Positions 33,572 to 39,302 of a DNA stretch of 39,302 nucleotides are shown in pieces; position 1 is the first letter of the stretch; each line of letters begins with the position of its first letter. Origin of the DNA: an uncultured Clostridia bacterium (GTDB lineage Bacteria; Bacillota; Clostridia; Oscillospirales; Ruminococcaceae); NCBI GenBank assembly GCA_945873955.1, contig CAMCFA010000020.1, positions 1-39,302 of the forward strand, read 5' to 3'. The translations under genes and the position numbers were made by a program. The notes beneath the pieces are model-generated. The model saw nothing but the letters and a program-made list of their open reading frames with translations. It did not search any database and was not told the origin of the DNA.

Positions 33572-33578
33572 TAGTAGT

Positions 33579-33608
33579 ATTATATCCCGAAAGCGGCGGT
33601 TTTGTCAA
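33579..33608 (-). promoter_or_regulatory. Promoter of the tetR gene
   Basis: On the minus strand TTGACA (33603-33608), an 18-bp spacer and TATAAT (33579-33584). Confidence 0.82.
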
Positions 33609-33645
33609 GATGGCAGTTTTGTGCAGGCAGTTGGCAGAAATGGGA

Positions 33646-33674
33646 TTGAAATTACCGCAATGATATGATATAAT
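33646..33674 (+). promoter_or_regulatory. Promoter of the GH43 gene
   Basis: TTGAAA (33646-33651), a 17-bp spacer and TATAAT (33669-33674), divergent from the tetR promoter. Confidence 0.82.
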
Positions 33675-33719
33675 CAAAGCAACGATTCCAGTAAATAATA
33701 TCAGAAAGGTGATATTGTC

Positions 33720-35216
33720 ATGAGATACAAAAACCCCGTTGTAAAAGGCTTCTACCCCGACCCCAGCGTTTGCTGCTATAATGGGAAATACTACCTCGTA
33801 TGCAGCTCGTTCCAGTACTTTCCGGGGGTGCCGCTGTTTGAGAGCAGCGACCTTGTGAACTGGAAGCAGATCGGCTACGTTCTCACCCGGAGCAGCCAAG
33901 TAATGCTGGACAAAATAAACAGCTCCGGCGGAGTATTCGCGCCCACCATACGCTGCAATAACGGCAGATTCTACATGGTCACCACCAACGACACCACCCA
34001 CCAGAATTTCTACGTCTGGACAGACGACATCTACGGCGAATGGTCAGAGCCGATATATGTCGATCAGGGCGGTATCGACCCGTCGCTGTACTTTGAGGAC
34101 GGCCGCGCATACTTCATGAGCAACGGGCAGGACGACAACGGTATCGGCGGAGTAGTCCAGTGTGAGATAGACATTGCCACCGGAAAGAAGCTCTCCCCCA
34201 GCCGCTGTATCTGGCAGGGCTCCGGCGGACGGTATCTTGAAAGCCCGCACATGTACAAAATAAACGGCAGATACTACCTTATGGCGGCGGAGGGCGGCAC
34301 GGAATACGGCCACATGATAACCTGCGCCCGTGCGGACTCCGTATGGGGCGAGTTCACCGGGAATCCCCATAACCCGGTGCTTACCAACCGCAATAAAGCG
34401 CCGTACATCATTCAAGGCATAGGACACGGCGACCTTGTTCAGGACAAATACGGCGACTGGCATGTGCTGAGCCTCGGGTTCCGGCAGCAGCACATCTGGC
34501 GGCCTTATCATCACCTCGGCAGAGAGGTGTTCCTCACCCCGGTACGGTTCGGCGAGGACGGCTGGTTCACCTGCGGAAATGACGGCACCACCGACGAAAG
34601 CTACGAGATACAAGGCGATTTCACCCAGAACGAGCAGCGGGAATTCACATTCCAGAACACCCGCTGGGACGTGGAATGGTGCTTTATGCGCCGCCCGCGC
34701 CTTGAGAACTACGAGCTTCTGCCGGACAAAGCGGTGCTTCACGGCAGTGATATAACGCTGGATATGACAGACTCCCCGACCTTCGTCGGTATGCGCCAGC
34801 GGGACTTCCACATGGAGCTGCGCGTGACCGTGAATGTTTCCGGCGGCGGCAAGTTTCCGGCTGTGGGAGGAGTTACCGCCTACATCACCGAAAACGAGCA
34901 TTATGACCTGGCACTGGAACAAACCGAGTCCGGCTACCGCGCGGTGCTTATGCTGAACATCGGCGGGATAAAGCACCGCCAGTGCGAAGTACCGATAAAC
35001 AGCAGCGCCGCTCAGCTTGTAATGCGCTCCGACTGCTTCTGCTACAATTTCTTTGTGGTTCAAGACGGTAAGGAGATTCACCTCGGCAGCGGCAGCACTA
35101 AGTATCTCTCAAGCGAGGTCGCGGAGGGCTTCACCGGGGTCATCACCGCGCTGTACGCGGTAAACGGCACAGCGGAATTCACAGAGTTTTCGTGCATATA
35201 TACTGATGGAGAATAA
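33720..35216 (+). CDS. Glycoside hydrolase family 43 (beta-xylosidase / alpha-L-arabinofuranosidase type)
   Basis: This 498-aa intracellular GH43 enzyme has no signal peptide and should cut xylo- or arabino-oligosaccharides. The five-bladed propeller (about 1-300) shows the general base Asp in FYPDPS near 14, the pKa-modulating Asp in GGIDPSLYF near 120, and the acid Glu in RYLESPHMYKI near 178. The C-terminal ~190 residues form a concanavalin-like beta-sandwich as in xylosidases. AAAGGTGAT precedes the ATG. With the GH3 enzyme and the ABC ATPase it fits a plant hemicellulose diet. Substrate cannot be fixed from sequence. Confidence 0.92.
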   Translation: MRYKNPVVKGFYPDPSVCCYNGKYYLVCSSFQYFPGVPLFESSDLVNWKQIGYVLTRSSQVMLDKINSSGGVFAPTIRCNNGRFYMVTTNDTTHQNFYVWTDDIYGEWSEPIYVDQGGIDPSLYFEDGRAYFMSNGQDDNGIGGVVQCEIDIATGKKLSPSRCIWQGSGGRYLESPHMYKINGRYYLMAAEGGTEYGHMITCARADSVWGEFTGNPHNPVLTNRNKAPYIIQGIGHGDLVQDKYGDWHVLSLGFRQQHIWRPYHHLGREVFLTPVRFGEDGWFTCGNDGTTDESYEIQGDFTQNEQREFTFQNTRWDVEWCFMRRPRLENYELLPDKAVLHGSDITLDMTDSPTFVGMRQRDFHMELRVTVNVSGGGKFPAVGGVTAYITENEHYDLALEQTESGYRAVLMLNIGGIKHRQCEVPINSSAAQLVMRSDCFCYNFFVVQDGKEIHLGSGSTKYLSSEVAEGFTGVITALYAVNGTAEFTEFSCIYTDGE

Positions 35217-35222
35217 TTCAAC

Positions 35223-35250
35223 AGGCTGCTTCGTATAGGGGCAGCCTTTT
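35223..35250 (+). terminator. Terminator of the GH43 gene
   Basis: AGGCTGC (35223-35229) pairs with GCAGCCT (35241-35247), followed by TTTCTGTTG. Confidence 0.78.
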
Positions 35251-35269
35251 CTGTTGTTTGTCCGGCGTA

Positions 35270-35298
35270 TTGACAATAAACAGGATTTGAGGTATAAT
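35270..35298 (+). promoter_or_regulatory. Promoter of the 35326-36392 gene pair
   Basis: TTGACA (35270-35275), a 17-bp spacer and TATAAT (35293-35298). Confidence 0.88.
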
Positions 35299-35325
35299 AT
35301 AGTAAAAAGTCTGGGAGGTTTGGTT

Positions 35326-35679
35326 ATGTTCGGACTGTTCAAAAAAGCGAAAATCAGCAAAACTGAGGAAGAAAAGCGTGCGGAGAGCCTTCCGCGCACC
35401 AAAAAAGTCCAGTTCGAGCCGCTCACCATTGCGGAAGCGGAACAGCAGCTTGAACAAGACCTCCGCAGCGTTCTTGATTTCACGCCGGTGAACTACTATG
35501 CCACCAAGAACAAGTACCTGCTCTGTACCTTCTATTACGAGGAGGACTACTCCGAGGTGTGGTTCAGGTTTGAGCTTCGGGCGGACGACCTCCCCCACGG
35601 ACACACCAAAACCTACCGGATAGACAAGCTGCTCATGCGGGATATTCTGCGGAAATTCGGTCAAAACATCAATATATAG
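35326..35679 (+). CDS. Uncharacterised 117-aa protein
   Basis: No family is recognised. The protein is soluble, with a basic N-terminus (FGLFKKAKISKTEEEKRAE), a helical middle (EAEQQLEQDL) and a beta-rich C-terminal part (YYATKNKYLLCTFYYEEDYSEVWFRFEL). The start at 35326 follows GGGAGG and its own promoter; the open frame upstream is not preceded by a ribosome site. A DUF6882-like gene begins eight bases after it, so the two are cotranscribed. Confidence 0.75.
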   Translation: MFGLFKKAKISKTEEEKRAESLPRTKKVQFEPLTIAEAEQQLEQDLRSVLDFTPVNYYATKNKYLLCTFYYEEDYSEVWFRFELRADDLPHGHTKTYRIDKLLMRDILRKFGQNINI

Positions 35680-35687
35680 GAGTTATT

Positions 35688-36392
35688 ATGGAAAATCGTT
35701 CAATACTTAGCTGCCCCACCAGATTTGACAAGGCAGACCTTCTTGACATACTGTCGCTGTCGGCGGGGGCTGCGTTTCTTCACCAGAACCGCATGGGAGA
35801 GCGCATTATCGGCGACAACGGCTGGGAGCTTAACCCCAGCGAGGGACTTATCCGCTTCGGCGGGCAGGAGTTCCGGGCGGGAATTCTCGGCTCGGAATCA
35901 CATATCCAGAACACATGGCTGTGGAGCTGGGCGCACACCGAGAGCGGACTTCCCGAAAAGGCTGTCGCCGCGTCAAGACGCGCGAAAAAGTCCCTGCCGG
36001 ATCTGCCGGAGTTCCAGACGGGAAAGTTCATGCTGGACGAGCTGCACACCGGGCATAATCTGTCCATGATAGCCTGCGGCGCTTCCGAGGAGCAGCTCTG
36101 CTACTACCGCTGCCCCTACGACGGCGGCGCGGCGTTCGTGGTTATCCCCGGGCTGCCGGAGGAGATATTCACCCCGGCGGAGCTGCCGGAATTCGTGCGG
36201 CAGTACCTTGAAATAATCCGGGGATTCTACTGCGACCACCGGCTGCTTGCGGCGGGTTTCCTGTACCAGAACGGCACTGAATTCACCGAAAACGGCGGCG
36301 AAATGACCGCACATTTCGGCGGCAGTGATCTGAAGCTCCGCTTTGAGGAAGCAGAGGGCTTGTGCCGGGTCGTGGATATATCCAACGGTTGA
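35688..36392 (+). CDS. DUF6882-like protein
   Basis: This 234-aa soluble protein has ILGSESHIQNTWLWSWAHTESGLPE (about 66-90), the signature I associate with DUF6882, and a preceding segment (WELNPSEGLIRFGGQEFRA) typical of the same family. There is no catalytic motif and no signal peptide. TAGGAG lies before the ATG. It closes a two-gene unit with a terminator following. Function is unknown; homologues are often scattered singly in genomes. Confidence 0.7.
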   Translation: MENRSILSCPTRFDKADLLDILSLSAGAAFLHQNRMGERIIGDNGWELNPSEGLIRFGGQEFRAGILGSESHIQNTWLWSWAHTESGLPEKAVAASRRAKKSLPDLPEFQTGKFMLDELHTGHNLSMIACGASEEQLCYYRCPYDGGAAFVVIPGLPEEIFTPAELPEFVRQYLEIIRGFYCDHRLLAAGFLYQNGTEFTENGGEMTAHFGGSDLKLRFEEAEGLCRVVDISNG

Positions 36393-36417
36393 TTTTTGCA
36401 GCAATTATACAAACAGT

Positions 36418-36451
36418 AAAGGCACACAGAGATTATCTGTGCGCCTTTTTG
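36418..36451 (+). terminator. Terminator of the DUF6882-like unit
   Basis: GGCACACAGA pairs with TCTGTGCGCC (nine of ten pairs), followed by TTTTT. It lies between convergent genes. Confidence 0.82.
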
Positions 36452-36468
36452 TTAGTTTTGTCCCTGTA

Positions 36469-37383
36469 TCATACCGGCACGGGAGTGCTTTGCAGAAGCT
36501 GCGCGATAATATCATACGGCGCGCCGAAATCCGTCTGCCCCGCCGCTAGAATGATCCTGTGGGACAGCACCGCGCCTGCGACTGACTTCACGTCGTCGGG
36601 GGTCGCGTAGGTTCTGCCGTTCATCAGCGCCATTGCCTGCGACGAACGCAGCAGCGCTATCGAACCTCTGGGGCTTACCCCCAGCTTGACCTGCGGCATA
36701 TAGCGGGTCGCGCTCACCAGAGAGAGTATATAAGCCTTTACGCTGTCGGAGACCGTGACCGCCGCCGCCTGCTCCCGCAGAGAGATAAGCTCCTCCAGCG
36801 ACATCACCGGGGAAACCTCCACCCGCTGGGGCATAATTTCCAGCATTTTCATCTCCGCCGCCCGATCCGGGTAGCCCACGGATATCCGCATGAGGAAGCG
36901 GTCAAGCTGCGCCTCCGGAAGGTGATATGTGCCGAAGGTTTCGATAGGGTTCTGGGTGGCGAGGGTCATGAATGGCTTTGGGAGCTGGTGAGTCACGCCG
37001 TCAACGCTGATTTGCAGCTCCTCCATAGCCTCCAGCAGCGAGGACTGCACCTTCGGCGAAGCGCGGTTTATTTCGTCCGCCAGCAGGAAATTGCACATCG
37101 CAGCTCCGGGCTTGTATTCGCTCTTGCCGCTGTTGATGTCCACCACGGTGTAGCCGATAACGTCCGAGGGCATTAAGTCCGGGGTGAACTGTATACGCCC
37201 GAAAACGCCGGAAACGCTCTTAGACAGGGTTTCAGCCAGCAGGGTCTTTCCCACGCCGGGGACGTCCTCAATAAGCACATGACCTCCCGCGAGCATGGCG
37301 CAGACTACCTTTTCAATGACCGGGCGCTTTCCGATTATCACCTTTTCAATGTTGGAAATAAGCTGTTCTATTTTATCGTTCAT
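36469..37383 (-). CDS. MoxR-family AAA+ ATPase
   Basis: This 304-aa AAA+ chaperone-like ATPase has Walker A in EDVPGVGKTLLA near 39-50, Walker B in LLADEINRASPKVQ near 99-112, sensor-1 ATQNPIETFGTYHLPEAQLDRFLM, and a C-terminal lid with sensor-2 SPRGSIALL. It is full length. MoxR genes usually precede a DUF58 (VWA-like) gene, but none is present here: downstream is a convergent unit. Upstream, 21 bp away, is a small membrane protein gene, so its partner may be unusual. AGGAGA precedes the ATG. Confidence 0.92.
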   Translation of the reverse strand: MNDKIEQLISNIEKVIIGKRPVIEKVVCAMLAGGHVLIEDVPGVGKTLLAETLSKSVSGVFGRIQFTPDLMPSDVIGYTVVDINSGKSEYKPGAAMCNFLLADEINRASPKVQSSLLEAMEELQISVDGVTHQLPKPFMTLATQNPIETFGTYHLPEAQLDRFLMRISVGYPDRAAEMKMLEIMPQRVEVSPVMSLEELISLREQAAAVTVSDSVKAYILSLVSATRYMPQVKLGVSPRGSIALLRSSQAMALMNGRTYATPDDVKSVAGAVLSHRIILAAGQTDFGAPYDIIAQLLQSTPVPV

Positions 37384-37404
37384 CTGGTTTTCTCCTAGGT
37401 CGAT

Positions 37405-37806
37405 TTAGTTGGTATCTCTCTTCATTCCCCGGTTGAAAAGGAAGCTGAAGATCAGCATTGCAGTAAATGTAATAAGTAAAAACGTGCAGAATCCCTGTGT
37501 TATGCCCTTGATGTCGTAGCCGAGGTCATTGTATTTATTGACAAGGATCATGATAAGCCCAGCGGCAGACCCGGCTATCGGCAGGAACAAAGTTGCCGCC
37601 GTGTACCAAATAGTGGGAAACCCTGTGTCCTTTTGTATGATCCTGCGCAGGCAGGAATTAAGGAATCCGAACACTGCCGCCATCAGAGCAGTCCCTATCA
37701 GATACAGCAGGATATTGCCGCTAAGCATGTAAAAACAGCCCAGCATACAGAAAAAGTCCAAAGCAAGCCCCGCCAGAACTAACGCGATATATTTTAGTAC
37801 TTTCAT
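37405..37806 (-). CDS. Small four-helix membrane protein upstream of MoxR
   Basis: This 133-aa protein has four hydrophobic helices (about 4-24, 27-48, 66-86, 104-124) with short loops and a basic end (NRGMKRDTN). No known domain is recognised. It is a paralogue of the broken gene next to it: shared segments include LKYxxLxLAGLxLxFFC, FGFLxSCLxxII, TIWYT and FNRGMK. The ATG at 37804-37806 has GGAGG at eight bases; the open frame upstream is not preceded by one. It is 21 bp from moxR and likely cotranscribed. Confidence 0.8.
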   Translation of the reverse strand: MKVLKYIALVLAGLALDFFCMLGCFYMLSGNILLYLIGTALMAAVFGFLNSCLRRIIQKDTGFPTIWYTAATLFLPIAGSAAGLIMILVNKYNDLGYDIKGITQGFCTFLLITFTAMLIFSFLFNRGMKRDTN

Positions 37807-37837
37807 ATTACCCGCCTCCATTGTTGAAATCAAGCCA

Positions 37838-38275
37838 TTATGTTTCTTCTGATTTGCCCGTTCGTTCGCCTAACGCCTGTCGCTTTGTGCCGTTCTTCAT
37901 GCCCCGGTTAAAGAGTAAGCTCACCGCCAGCATAAGCACCAGCGAAACGACCACATAAGTGCAAAACGCCTGCTACAAGCCCTTGAAATCATAGCGGGCA
38001 ATGGTGTTCCTCTTATAGATCGTCACAACAAGCGCGGACACTGCGGCAGCTACCGGAAGAAGCTGCGCCGCGACCGTATACCAGATAGTGGTTATGCCCA
38101 AGTCCTTTCGGATTATTTTGCACAGGCAGGAGTGGAGAAATCCAAACAGCACCGCAGTCAGCGGCAGAGATACGATACCGATATTTATCTGGAGTGAAAA
38201 CGCGCCCGCCAGAATGCAGAAGAAGTTCAGGAAAAGCCCCGCCAGAATCAGCCCGGCGTATTTCAGCCTTTTCAT
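37838..38275 (-). pseudogene. Paralogous membrane protein gene with an in-frame amber codon
   Basis: The frame runs from ATG 38273-38275 (AGGAG before it) to TAG at 37973-37975, then continues in the same frame for 44 codons to a TAA. The part after TAG (QAFCTYVVVSLVLMLAVSLLF, then NRGMKNGTK) aligns directly with the paralogue (QGFCTFLLITF ... LFNRGMKRDTN). So the TAG replaces one sense codon, the paralogue's Thr (KGITQ versus KGL*Q). The truncated product would lack the fourth helix. No terminator or frameshift is seen. It is a recent nonsense mutation or, less likely, a read-through site. Confidence 0.8.
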
Positions 38276-38290
38276 ATATTCTCCTAACCA

Positions 38291-38323
38291 AATACAAAAC
38301 GGCGCAGCCCGAAAGCTGCGCCG
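38291..38323 (-). terminator. Terminator of the sugar ABC ATPase gene
   Basis: CGGCGCAGC and GCTGCGCCG form a nine-bp stem with loop TTTCGG on the minus strand, followed by TTTTGTATTT, 18 bases after the stop codon. Confidence 0.88.
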
Positions 38324-38340
38324 CACTTAATGTATTACGC

Positions 38341-39302
38341 TTAAGAAAGCAGGGAGTGCTCGTCAGCAGCGTCGAACAGGTGGATCTTGTTCGGGTCGAG
38401 AGCGAGCTTAACTACGTCCTGAGGACGAGCAGTGCATCTCGGAGATACTCTAGCTGTGAGCGGGATACCCTCGCAGGTGAGGTACAGGAAGGTCTCAGCA
38501 CCGAGCATTTCGGTTACGTCAACGGAAGCCTCGATGATACCAGTCTTTGCATTGGAGAGGAACATCTCCTCGTCGTGAATGCTCTCAGGACGGATACCAA
38601 GAACAACTTCCTTGTCTACATAGTACTTGAGAGCTTCGTCGTCAGCCTTAGCGGAGGGCAGCTCAACATAGAACTTGCGTCCTCTGGAGGTCTTGGTGTC
38701 CTCAGAACCGAACTCAACAGTGTACTTGCCGTTCAGCATGAGCAGCTTAGCGGGAATGAAGTTCATCTGCGGAGAGCCAATGAAGCCTGCAACGAACTTG
38801 TTGATAGGATTCTCATAAAGATTGATAGGAGAGTCGATCTGCTGAATGTAGCCGTCCTTCATAACTACGATTCTGTCACCCATCGTCATAGCCTCTGTCT
38901 GGTCGTGGGTTACATAGATGAAGGTGGTACCCAGCTTCTTATGCAGCTTGGAAAGCTCAGTTCTCATCTGCGCACGGAGCTTTGCGTCGAGGTTGGACAG
39001 CGGCTCGTCAAGCAGGAACACCTGAGGATCACGAACGATAGCACGACCAAGCGCTACACGCTGTCTCTGACCACCGGAGAGAGCCTTCGGCTTTCTGTCG
39101 AGCAGGTGGTAGATATCGAGGATCTTAGCAGCTTCCTCAACCAGCTTCTTGATCTCGTCCTTAGGAACCTTACGGAGCTTAAGACCGAAAGCCATGTTGT
39201 CGAATACAGACATGTGAGGATACAGAGCGTAGTTCTGGAATACCATCGCGATATCTCTGTCCTTAGGAGCAACGTCGTTTACAAGACGGTCGCCGATGAA
39301 CA
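38341..39302 (-). CDS. Sugar ABC transporter ATP-binding protein (MsmX/UgpC family), 5' end beyond window
   Basis: The C-terminal ~320 residues of a carbohydrate ABC ATPase that energises oligosaccharide import at the membrane. The Q-loop region ([16 protein letters not shown]), signature [14 protein letters not shown], Walker [17 protein letters not shown], and switch His in [12 protein letters not shown] are present. A C-terminal TOBE/MalK-type regulatory domain follows (about the last 120 residues). Walker A and the N-terminus lie past 39302. The reading frame enters the window as [21 protein letters not shown]. MsmX-type ATPases often serve several sugar permeases, consistent with the glycosidases here. 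Confidence 0.93.
   Translation of the reverse strand, partial: FIGDRLVNDVAPKDRDIAMVFQNYALYPHMSVFDNMAFGLKLRKVPKDEIKKLVEEAAKILDIYHLLDRKPKALSGGQRQRVALGRAIVRDPQVFLLDEPLSNLDAKLRAQMRTELSKLHKKLGTTFIYVTHDQTEAMTMGDRIVVMKDGYIQQIDSPINLYENPINKFVAGFIGSPQMNFIPAKLLMLNGKYTVEFGSEDTKTSRGRKFYVELPSAKADDEALKYYVDKEVVLGIRPESIHDEEMFLSNAKTGIIEASVDVTEMLGAETFLYLTCEGIPLTARVSPRCTARPQDVVKLALDPNKIHLFDAADEHSLLS

Noticed and set aside
37973-37975. Genome-wide recoding of TAG as sense
   Set aside because: TAG ends other genes here normally (the PP2C gene at 5170 and tetR at 32977), and no suppressor tRNA or pyrrolysine genes are visible.

Overview
The window looks like chromosome of a low-to-mid-GC Gram-positive anaerobe of the Clostridia, most likely a gut Ruminococcaceae/Oscillospiraceae member. 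This is inferred from the clostridial fab/acc gene order, a Rex redox regulator, strong sigma-A promoters (TTGACA-17-TATAAT type), AGGAGG-like ribosome sites, plant-polysaccharide glycosidases (GH3, GH43) and an MsmX/UgpC-type sugar ABC ATPase. No rRNA, tRNA, phage, CRISPR array or full insertion sequence is visible.

Layout. 67-834 (-) tcdA and 1029-2992 (+) hpt plus an NCS2 nucleobase permease form a divergent pair; hpt and the permease are a purine-salvage unit closed by a terminator. 3081-7225 (-) holds GH3 glycosidase, a tandem-domain PP2C phosphatase with a C-terminal membrane anchor, and a MerR regulator. 7298-11368 (-) is an aconitase / 51-aa membrane peptide / NADP-isocitrate dehydrogenase / Rex unit, with a Rex-like operator over the aconitase promoter. 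The small gene was found by reading the gap; its stop overlaps the icd start. 11580-12146 (-) is a membrane protein preceded by a structured leader that ends in an attenuator-like terminator.

12452-20053 (-) is the fatty-acid synthesis block: fabH-fabG-fabF-accB-fabZ-accC-accD-accA, then acpP from its own promoter with a long structured leader. Divergent from fabH, 20351-23534 (+) carries a lone fumarase alpha subunit, fabD, aroE and aroK. fabD is the malonyl transferase the cluster needs, and birA (29731-30699, +) encodes the ligase that would biotinylate AccB. 23590-24777 (+) is an amidohydrolase.

24872-26601 (+) is an ECF sigma factor with a membrane-anchored acidic anti-sigma-like protein, probably autoregulated. 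27002-29614 (+) is a large PAS/GAF/GGDEF/EAL protein whose two cyclic-di-GMP domains are both degenerate. 30751-32808 (-) is a methyl-accepting chemotaxis gene split by a ~97-bp palindromic MITE-like element. 32977-35216 is a divergent TetR / GH43 pair. 35326-36392 (+) holds two small uncharacterised proteins (the second DUF6882-like). 36469-38275 (-) holds an orphan MoxR ATPase, a small membrane protein, and a paralogue of the latter broken by an in-frame amber codon. 38341-39302 (-) is the 3' part of a sugar ABC ATPase gene running off the window.

The most unusual items are the 51-aa peptide in the aconitase/IDH operon, the palindromic element in the chemoreceptor, the leader RNAs ahead of acpP and of the membrane protein at 11580, the double PP2C, and the two damaged genes. 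All calls come from reading the sequence and family knowledge; no database search was run.
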